From RGIG4074 sp964615285 (lineage in GTDB: Bacteria; Bacillota; Clostridia; Christensenellales; Borkfalkiaceae): 10,971 nt of DNA. Below, one piece after another: positions 6,595 through 10,971 of the stretch. Every line of letters begins with the position of its first letter. Position 1 is the first letter of the stretch. Made by a program: the position numbers and the translations under genes. The stretch is taken from positions 1 to 10,971 of the forward strand of contig CAZTND010000047.1 in the NCBI GenBank assembly GCA_964615285.1. Reading direction: 5' to 3'. A model generated the notes under the pieces. The model was not told the origin of the DNA, did no database searches, and was given only the letters and a program-made list of their open reading frames with translations.

Positions 6595-7629
6595 ATGAAA
6601 AAAATCGTATTTACGGGCGGCGGCAGCGCGGGTCACGTTGTGCCGAACATCGCGCTCATGGAAGAATTACAGACAAAATACGACCTCTGCTACTGCGGCA
6701 CCGACGGCATCGAAAAGGGATTGATCGCCCCCTTGAAGATCCCCTACGCGCAGATCGCCTGCCCCAAGTTTATCCGCGGATTTTCGCCGAAAAATTTCGC
6801 CATTCCGCTGGCGCTCCGCAGGGCCATACACGAAGCGAAGGAAAAACTCGCCGAAATACGGCCCGACCTCGTCTTTTCCAAGGGCGGCTATGTCGCCCTG
6901 CCCGTCGTGTTCGCCGCCAAAAAGCTCAGGATCCCCTGCCTGACGCATGAAAGCGACCTTTCCCTGGGGCTTGCCAACCGACTGATGGCGGGCAGGTGCG
7001 CCTTCGTGCTCACCTCCTTCCCCGAAACGGCGGAATCCGTCATCAACGGACGGCACACGGGCTCGCCGCTGCGCCGTTCGATTTTCGGCGTCGATAAGGG
7101 CATGGCACGGGCGAAATACGGCTTTGCCGCGCACAACAAACCCGTACTGCTCGTCCTCGGGGGCGGTTCGGGCAGCGCGGCGATCAACGCCGCCCTGCGC
7201 AAGGACCTCTTTTCCCTCTGCAAAAAATATTACGTCCTGCACCTCTGCGGGAAGGGCAACGCCGTGGAGAGTAACGCCGCGGGATATGTACAGCGGGAAT
7301 TTGAGGACGACATGGGCGACGCCTATGCCTGCGCCGACGCCGTGATTGCCCGCGCCGGCTCGAACACCGTGTTTGAAACGCTTGCCCTGAAAAAGCCCGC
7401 GATGTTCGTTCCCCTGCAAAACGCCCGCACCCGCGGCGACCAGGTGAAGAACGCCCGCTATTTTGAGGAGCGGGGACTGTGCCGCGTGCTGCCCGAGCGC
7501 AACCTTGCCAATCTGGAGGCCGCCATAGACGGGCTGATGCAGGACACTGCCCTGCGCAAAAACCTGAAAAACTGCGACGTGGAGAACGGCAACGAGAAGA
7601 TCATTGCCTGCATGGAAGAACTGCTGTAG
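6595..7629 (+). CDS. murG: MurG-like UDP-N-acetylglucosamine transferase (lipid II synthesis)
   Basis: A 344-aa GT28 glycosyltransferase. MurG adds GlcNAc from UDP-GlcNAc to lipid I at the inner face of the membrane, making lipid II for peptidoglycan. The N-terminal acceptor domain starts with TGGGSAGHVVPN (7-18) and carries SKGGYVALP (95-103) and HESDLSLGLANRLM (118-131). HESD in place of HEQN is, to my knowledge, typical of the clostridial/staphylococcal MurG branch. The C-terminal donor domain has VLGGGSGS (187-194), ARAGSNTVFE (252-261) and RGDQVKNA (280-287). The start is fixed by AAGGAGG (6580-6586), eight bases before the ATG; the frame is open farther upstream but without family similarity. 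The gene stands alone, outside the usual mur/fts cluster, with its own terminator. Other GT28 enzymes are possible but less likely. Confidence 0.85.
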   Translation: MKKIVFTGGGSAGHVVPNIALMEELQTKYDLCYCGTDGIEKGLIAPLKIPYAQIACPKFIRGFSPKNFAIPLALRRAIHEAKEKLAEIRPDLVFSKGGYVALPVVFAAKKLRIPCLTHESDLSLGLANRLMAGRCAFVLTSFPETAESVINGRHTGSPLRRSIFGVDKGMARAKYGFAAHNKPVLLVLGGGSGSAAINAALRKDLFSLCKKYYVLHLCGKGNAVESNAAGYVQREFEDDMGDAYACADAVIARAGSNTVFETLALKKPAMFVPLQNARTRGDQVKNARYFEERGLCRVLPERNLANLEAAIDGLMQDTALRKNLKNCDVENGNEKIIACMEELL

Positions 7630-7674
7630 CCCCGCACAACTGCACACATGCGCCTTTCCGACCGCCTTTGCGCG

Positions 7675-7709
7675 AAAAGAGCCGCCGCGTTCCCGCCGGC
7701 GGCTCTTTT
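7675..7709 (+). terminator. Rho-independent terminator after murG
   Basis: A perfect 13-bp stem is formed by AAAAGAGCCGCCG (7675-7687) and CGGCGGCTCTTTT (7697-7709) with a 9-nt loop. It starts 46 bases after the murG stop. Its A and T ends make it usable in both directions, but only murG needs it here. Confidence 0.9.
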
Positions 7710-7833
7710 GCATGCCGCAACGATGCTCCCCTTGCAGCCGACACAAGCCCGTGCCCTTCCATCTCCTTCCGCTCTCGCCCGCGCGTGACAAAATATCCCT
7801 CTCCGCTCTCCCCCTGCCCCGCCTTTCCCTCTC

Positions 7834-7907
7834 AAAAAATTTTTTGAAAAATCGGCAGAAAACTCTTGACAATACCGTATTTACTGTATATACTGTATAT
7901 GAACAGT
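7834..7907 (+). promoter_or_regulatory. Promoter and putative operator of the ytrA-like operon
   Basis: A perfect -35 TTGACA (7866-7871), 17 bp of spacer and TATACT (7889-7894) make this the strongest promoter in the window. The -10 box is embedded in two tandem copies of ACTGTATAT (7883-7891 and 7892-7900), followed by AACAGT (7902-7907), which gives ACTGT...ACAGT inverted ends. Such a site over the -10 box would suit self-repression by the GntR protein encoded next. A 16-bp A6T6 palindrome (7832-7847) lies upstream where an UP element or bent DNA would act. Confidence 0.75.
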
Positions 7908-7923
7908 TAAGGAGGCAAGCAAT

Positions 7924-8301
7924 GTGAATATATTCATCGACAATCGCAGCGGTGCGCCCATATATGACCAGATATATACGCAGATCAAGAATCTGATCGT
8001 CGGCGGAAAGCTGGCGGAAGGAGATGCGCTGCCGTCCATACGCAACCTTGCCAAGGATCTGCGCATCAGCGTGATCACCACCAAGCGGGCGTATGACGAG
8101 CTGGAAAGGGAAGGGTTCATCTACACCGTCGCGGGAAAGGGGTGTTTTGTCGCTCCGCAAAACGCTGAACTGCTGCGGGAAGAGAGCCTGCGGCGCATAG
8201 AGGAACATATGCGCGAAATCGCAAAGACGGCCGCCGTCTGCGGCCTGTCGAAACAAGAACTTGCAGACATGTACGCGCTCATCGAGGAGGAAGAACAATG
8301 A
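7924..8301 (+). CDS. GntR family transcriptional regulator, YtrA subfamily
   Basis: A 125-aa repressor. The winged helix-turn-helix spans about residues 10-77, with the family motifs PIYDQIYTQIKNLI (12-25), LPSIRNLAKDLRIS (36-49) and TTKRAYDELEREGFI (52-66). The short helical tail (about 80-125) is typical of YtrA-type regulators, which have a dimerising tail instead of a large ligand domain. Such proteins usually control the ABC transporter genes next to them, as the Bacillus ytr operon does in response to cell-envelope antibiotics. The GTG start at 7924 lies eight bases after GGAGG (7911-7915). The overlapping ATG at 7922 is followed directly by TGA and cannot start the protein. Its stop overlaps the ABC ATPase start (ATGA), indicating coupled translation. 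Confidence 0.93.
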   Translation: MNIFIDNRSGAPIYDQIYTQIKNLIVGGKLAEGDALPSIRNLAKDLRISVITTKRAYDELEREGFIYTVAGKGCFVAPQNAELLREESLRRIEEHMREIAKTAAVCGLSKQELADMYALIEEEEQ

Positions 8302-8945
8302 ACGAAAACGCGATCGAAATCAAAAATTTAACCAAACGGCGGGGCAACTTTGCCATTGACGATCTGTCACTGACCCTGCCGAATGGGTGCATCATGGGCC
8401 TCGTCGGCGAAAACGGCGCGGGCAAGACCACGCTCATCCGCCTGATCTTGGGCGCGCTGCGAAAGGACGGCGGCAGCATTGCCGTGCTGGGCAAGGAGAG
8501 CGGCGGAAAGGACTTTTACACCGTCAGGGAGGACATCGGCGTGGTGCCCGACGAGATCGGTTTTCCCTATTCCATGAACGCTAAACTCGTCGGCAGCGTC
8601 ATGCGCCGCACCTACAAAAAATGGGACGAGGCGCTGTATGAAAAATACCTTGCCGACATGTCCNNNNNNNNNNNNNNNNNNNNNNNNNNNNNNNNNNNNN
8701 NNNNNNNNNNNNNNNNNNNNNNNNNNNNNNNNNNNNNNNNNNNNNNNNNNNNNNNNNNNNNNNCCGAAGGGGCGGTGTCGGGCAAACGGGAGTCGCCCTA
8801 CGGCGCGGAAGCGTTGGTAAGGAGAGACCTATTGCCCGAGGGCTTGCCCGTGAGCAACGTGTCGCTCGAAGAGTTGTTCGTCTTTATGGTGAAGGGAAAC
8901 GGCGCAACGAAAACCACGTCTTTCGAGGAGGATCTTTTCGCATGA
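8298..8945 (+). CDS. ABC transporter ATP-binding protein (interrupted by assembly gap)
   Basis: The ATPase subunit of a YtrB-like ABC-2 system. Residues 1-122 are seen before the gap, with ENAIEIKNLTKRRG at the start, Walker A GENGAGKTT (37-45) and a Q-loop region reading GVVPDEIGFP (81-90), in which an acidic residue seems to replace the usual Gln. The run of 100 Ns (8664-8763) hides the signature motif, Walker B and H-loop. After it come about 60 residues of a normal C-terminus ending in the SLEELFVFMVKGNG segment. Relatives are about 285-300 aa, so the true gap is probably nearer 300 bases than 100, and the apparent intact frame across the Ns is accidental. GAGGAGG (8284-8290) precedes the start, and both ends overlap neighbours by ATGA. 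It should power the permease encoded next. The gene is probably intact in the organism. Confidence 0.88.
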   Translation: MNENAIEIKNLTKRRGNFAIDDLSLTLPNGCIMGLVGENGAGKTTLIRLILGALRKDGGSIAVLGKESGGKDFYTVREDIGVVPDEIGFPYSMNAKLVGSVMRRTYKKWDEALYEKYLADMSXXXXXXXXXXXXXXXXXXXXXXXXXXXXXXXXXXEGAVSGKRESPYGAEALVRRDLLPEGLPVSNVSLEELFVFMVKGNGATKTTSFEEDLFA

Positions 8946-9577
8946 AAGGTTTACTGATCAAGGATCTCTATCTGGCGTTCCGCCACTGCGGCGTGCTGCT
9001 CATCATCGCGCTGGTGTTCATCGGCATATCGGTCGCGGACGCGGATAACGCGCTCTTCGCCTTTTTCCCCGCCCTCTTCGCGGGCGTCGTCCCCCTGACC
9101 GTCATGAGTTACGACGAACAGGACAAGTGGAACGAATACGCCGACGGGCTGCCCTGCACCCGCGCGCAGATGGTGTCCGTCAAATACATTTTGGGGTTGC
9201 TGTGCTTTGTCCCCCTCTGCATTCTGATCGTGGCGGGATTTATGTTGCGCGCGGCGATCCTGCAGCAACCGGTCGAAGCCGCACAATTGTGCGCCGACGC
9301 CGCCATGCTGTTCGCCGTCAACCTCCTGTTCCCCGCCTGCACGCTGCCCTTCTTCTTCCGCTTCGGCGCGAACAAGGGACGGATCGCCTATTGTGCCGTC
9401 ATCGGCGCATTTTTCGCCTTCGTTGCTGCCCTCAGCCTCTTTTCATTCAGCGCGCCCGCCGCAGAAACCATAGAGATCCCCGTTTATGCCGCCTACATTT
9501 TCCTTGGCTGCGCCGCGCTGCTCTTTGCCCTCTCCTGGCTGTTGTCCGTGGGGTTTTACCGGAAGAGAGAGTTTTAA
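8942..9577 (+). CDS. ABC-2 type transporter permease
   Basis: A 211-aa membrane protein with about six transmembrane helices (roughly 15-31, 36-55, 81-103, 117-138, 147-169, 180-206). It resembles the compact ABC-2 permeases found next to YtrA-type regulators: an amphipathic N-terminal helix (MKGLLIKDLYLAFRH), then after TM2 the segment YDEQDKWNEYADGLPCTRAQMVSVKY (57-82), which matches a family pattern ending in LP.sR..iV..KY. It should form a half-size exporter or sensor module with the ATPase. The substrate is unknown; lantibiotics, cell-wall-active compounds or lipids are possibilities by analogy. The start overlaps the ATPase stop (ATGA) and follows GAGGAGG (8925-8931). It is the last gene of the operon, ending 60 bp before a terminator. 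Confidence 0.88.
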   Translation: MKGLLIKDLYLAFRHCGVLLIIALVFIGISVADADNALFAFFPALFAGVVPLTVMSYDEQDKWNEYADGLPCTRAQMVSVKYILGLLCFVPLCILIVAGFMLRAAILQQPVEAAQLCADAAMLFAVNLLFPACTLPFFFRFGANKGRIAYCAVIGAFFAFVAALSLFSFSAPAAETIEIPVYAAYIFLGCAALLFALSWLLSVGFYRKREF

Positions 9578-9637
9578 GCCCTTCGGCAGGCAAAGCCGCC
9601 GCGGCGGCATTCGCTCCCCGCGTTTGCCGGACATGAG

Positions 9638-9678
9638 AAAAGCCGCGCCCCGTTTTTGAAAACGGCGGCGCGGCTTTT
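9638..9678. terminator. Bidirectional rho-independent terminator
   Basis: A long hairpin has outer arms AAAAGCCGCGCC (9638-9649) and GGCGCGGCTTTT (9667-9678) and an inner CCGTTTT/AAAACGG stem (9650-9656 with 9659-9665), with one bulged C at 9666. A and T runs at both ends allow termination in both directions. It serves the ABC operon (+) and begins two bases from the stop of the convergent minus-strand gene. Confidence 0.9.
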
Positions 9679-9679
9679 A

Positions 9680-10094
9680 TTATTCATATTCGCTTGTTTC
9701 CATGCACCCATGCCCGCATTTACATGTATACACATATTTTTTGTAATATGTATGATACAAGCGGACGATGTCAAGCGCCGCCGCCAGCGTCGGCGCGCAA
9801 TACGTTTCGTATTCGGACACGCTGACCGTAAACACCGCATCGGACTCCGGGCGGGAGAGTTCCGCCGCCTTGCGCCGCACACGCCGTCGCCCACTTTACG
9901 ACCGACCTTTCGCCCGCGGAAACGGAAAGAAGTTCCAGCCCCTGCAGCCGTTTTTCCAAGTCGGCGCCGTACTTGACGATGAGGACCGGCCAATCCCGTT
10001 CGGAAAAAATATCCCCGCTTTCCCGCACGGCACGGCGGAAGGTTTCGGAGCAATCCAGAAGTTTCAAAAGTTTTGTCTGCAATTGCCTTTTCAT
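9680..10094 (-). pseudogene. Unrecognised gene with an apparent frameshift
   Basis: Two minus-strand frames look like halves of one coding region. The first starts at the ATG at 10094 (MKRQLQTKLLKLLD) and reads well to about 9880; beyond that it turns into Gly/Arg-rich, non-protein-like sequence before stopping at 9771. The second frame, open from about 9880 to a TAA at 9680, reads as normal protein (for example SDAVFTVSVSEYETY and AAALDIVRLYHTYYKKYVY) and ends in CKCGHGC. Joining them near 9880 gives about 139 aa. The step moves the reading frame forward by one base (or back by two), so it may be an assembly error, a true mutation or a programmed shift. I do not recognise the family. A promoter lies directly upstream, there is no Shine-Dalgarno sequence, and a terminator follows immediately, so it is a single-gene unit. 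Confidence 0.5.
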
Positions 10095-10130
10095 ATGTAC
10101 ACATATACCCTGCCGCCGTGTAAAAGTCAA
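10093..10130 (-). promoter_or_regulatory. Promoter with palindrome before the frameshifted gene
   Basis: On the minus strand TTGACT (10130-10125), 17 bp, then TATATG (10107-10102), with the ATG only seven bases farther (10094). A 14-bp inverted repeat ATATGT-GT-ACATAT (10106-10093) overlaps the -10 box and the first two bases of the start codon, so a bound protein would block both transcription and the start region. Expected transcription would begin at or beside the ATG. Confidence 0.55.
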
Positions 10131-10185
10131 TCCCTTTCTGCAAAATTGCAACCATGTGCCGCCGCACGGAAACAAATTCTGTCCC

Positions 10186-10860
10186 TCACGCCTGCTGCGG
10201 GATCAGGTCGGCCCCGTTGCCGAAAATGTCCGCCTGCAGATACACGTCGGGCACATCGCCCACAAGCACGCTCTCGCAGAGGAGCACCTGCGTCATGGAG
10301 GAGACGGAAACCGTATCGGACGGCAGAACGATGGCGACATCTGCCGTGATCTCCAGATAGACGGCATGGCGGGTCTGGTTGATGCCCGCCTGCTGAAAGT
10401 CGGAGGAAAAGCGGCACTCCACGGTGGCGACGGGAATGATGTCGAGATGGACGGAGGGACCGAGCCCCGCCCATGCCTCCACGCCCGTGAACGCACCGAG
10501 CGGAATGTCGATGCCGGCCGCGCTTTCGCGCTCCAACGTCTGCAAGGAAAGCTGCGCCGTGGTACGGGCGATGCGGTTGATCTGCAATACATTCGACGTT
10601 ATGGCGACGATGTCGCCCGCCTCGTTCCGTTCGACGGTGACGAGGTCGTCATAACTCGCGCCCCCTTCGATGGTCTGCAACACCGCCTCGTTGACGGCGG
10701 AGGCGGTCAACGAACGCATTGCGGCCTCTGCTGCCGCCGTAATGACGCTATTGGCGTTGCACTGCAGGAATATGAGCAGCGCGGCGAGAAGGGCGCCCAC
10801 GCAGAGCGCGACCAGCCGCCGAAGTTTTTTGAACCGAAATTTTCCGTAGTCGTACTGCAC
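10186..10860 (-). CDS. yunB: Sporulation protein YunB
   Basis: A 224-aa protein of the YunB family, found in endospore formers. In Bacillus subtilis yunB belongs to the mother-cell sigma-E regulon and is needed for normal sporulation; its biochemical role is not established. One N-terminal membrane segment (about 15-33) follows a basic stretch (FRFKKLRR), so most of the protein should be outside the membrane. Family signatures are NANSVITAAAEAAM (35-48), GIDIPLGAFTG (116-126), GINQTRHAVYLEI (159-171) and CESVLVGDVPDVYLQ (195-209). The GTG at 10860 is the first possible start, since an in-frame TGA lies at 10864-10866. No Shine-Dalgarno sequence is visible, and a sigma-E-like promoter ends six bases upstream. 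The gene is strong evidence that the organism forms spores. Confidence 0.92.
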   Translation of the reverse strand: MQYDYGKFRFKKLRRLVALCVGALLAALLIFLQCNANSVITAAAEAAMRSLTASAVNEAVLQTIEGGASYDDLVTVERNEAGDIVAITSNVLQINRIARTTAQLSLQTLERESAAGIDIPLGAFTGVEAWAGLGPSVHLDIIPVATVECRFSSDFQQAGINQTRHAVYLEITADVAIVLPSDTVSVSSMTQVLLCESVLVGDVPDVYLQADIFGNGADLIPQQA

Positions 10861-10866
10861 GTTTCA

Positions 10867-10895
10867 TATATATGTGCACAAAACCGCGAAAATGA
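10867..10895 (-). promoter_or_regulatory. Sigma-E-like promoter of yunB
   Basis: On the minus strand TCATTTT (10895-10889) and CATATATA (10874-10867), 14 bp apart, resemble the B. subtilis sigma-E pattern (about TCATATT and CATACANT with 13-15 bp spacing). The known sigma-E control of yunB makes this plausible. The -10 element ends six bases before the GTG start. Confidence 0.45.
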
Positions 10896-10903
10896 GTAAA
10901 TAT

Positions 10904-10944
10904 CCCCCACGAAAGCGGGGGCTTTCAAAATCGCCCCGAAGGGC
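10904..10944 (-). terminator. Minus-strand hairpins, possibly the end of an upstream transcript
   Basis: Read on the minus strand, GCCC-TTCG-GGGC (10944-10933) has the very stable UUCG loop. It is followed by CCCCCGC-TTTC-GTGGGGG (10921-10904), which contains a G-U pair on this strand but an A-C mismatch on the other, so the RNA is probably minus-strand. The second hairpin competes with GAAAGC-CCCC-GCTTTC (10926-10911). Only a loose A/T-rich tail follows, so terminator function is uncertain. Confidence 0.4.
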
Positions 10945-10971
10945 ATGAATACCGGCATGGTGTTTCATCTC

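Noticed and set aside
6667..8298. A 543-codon minus-strand open frame across murG and the GntR region
   Set aside because: It lies antisense to two genes with clear family motifs and crosses a strong terminator and promoter. It is a by-product of G+C-rich codon use.
9973..10899. A 308-codon plus-strand open frame opposite yunB
   Set aside because: yunB has unmistakable family motifs on the other strand; this frame reads like mirror coding with no domain.
1..10971. CRISPR arrays, insertion sequences, tRNA or rRNA genes
   Set aside because: No regularly spaced repeats, transposase motifs, tRNA cloverleaf or rRNA signatures were seen anywhere in the window.

Overview
The window looks like a scaffolded piece of a draft or metagenome-assembled genome: it holds two runs of exactly 100 Ns (2397-2496 and 8664-8763). 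Coding regions are G+C-rich, intergenic stretches are often A+T-rich, and most genes have strong GGAGG ribosome-binding sites. The gene set (YunB sporulation protein, YtrA-type GntR operon, RsbU/SpoIIE-type phosphatase, clostridial-type MurG and citrate synthase, RmuC) points to an uncultured, endospore-forming, probably anaerobic Firmicute of the Clostridia. No closer placement can be made by eye.

Layout. A plus-strand pair opens the window: a YggS/PLPBP pyridoxal-phosphate protein (93-764), preceded by a row of short hairpins, and a citrate synthase (898-2259), preceded by a 133-bp spacer with a 21-bp tandem repeat and a possible closing stem. A gap and a strong bidirectional terminator (2507-2548) separate these from a minus-strand pair: a diacylglycerol-kinase-family lipid kinase (3763-4626) followed by a PAS-PP2C (RsbU/SpoIIE-type) phosphatase (2626-3720). 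The lipid kinase is divergent from rmuC (4814-6001). Their two predicted promoters share one palindromic -35 box, TTGCAA, with a TATACT box 17 bp away on each side. Next come a small unrecognised protein (6051-6356) and a murG-like glycosyltransferase (6595-7629) with its own terminator.

A YtrA-type operon follows: GntR repressor, ABC ATPase (interrupted by the second gap) and ABC-2 permease (7924-9577). The genes overlap by ATGA and are driven by a near-consensus promoter whose -10 region is built of ACTGTATAT repeats, a plausible self-repression site. A bidirectional terminator (9638-9678) separates it from a convergent minus-strand gene of unknown function that appears frameshifted (9680-10094). 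The last gene is yunB (10186-10860), with a sigma-E-like promoter. Beyond it, minus-strand hairpins probably end an upstream transcript outside the window.

The genes form housekeeping and regulatory modules rather than one pathway. I do not see a clear new multi-gene system. The most unusual signals are in promoter architecture: the mirror-symmetric divergent promoter, an exact 18-nt promoter block shared by the lipid kinase and the small orphan gene, and four genes that lack a Shine-Dalgarno sequence and carry a -10-like box 5-7 nt before the start codon, suggesting leaderless transcripts.
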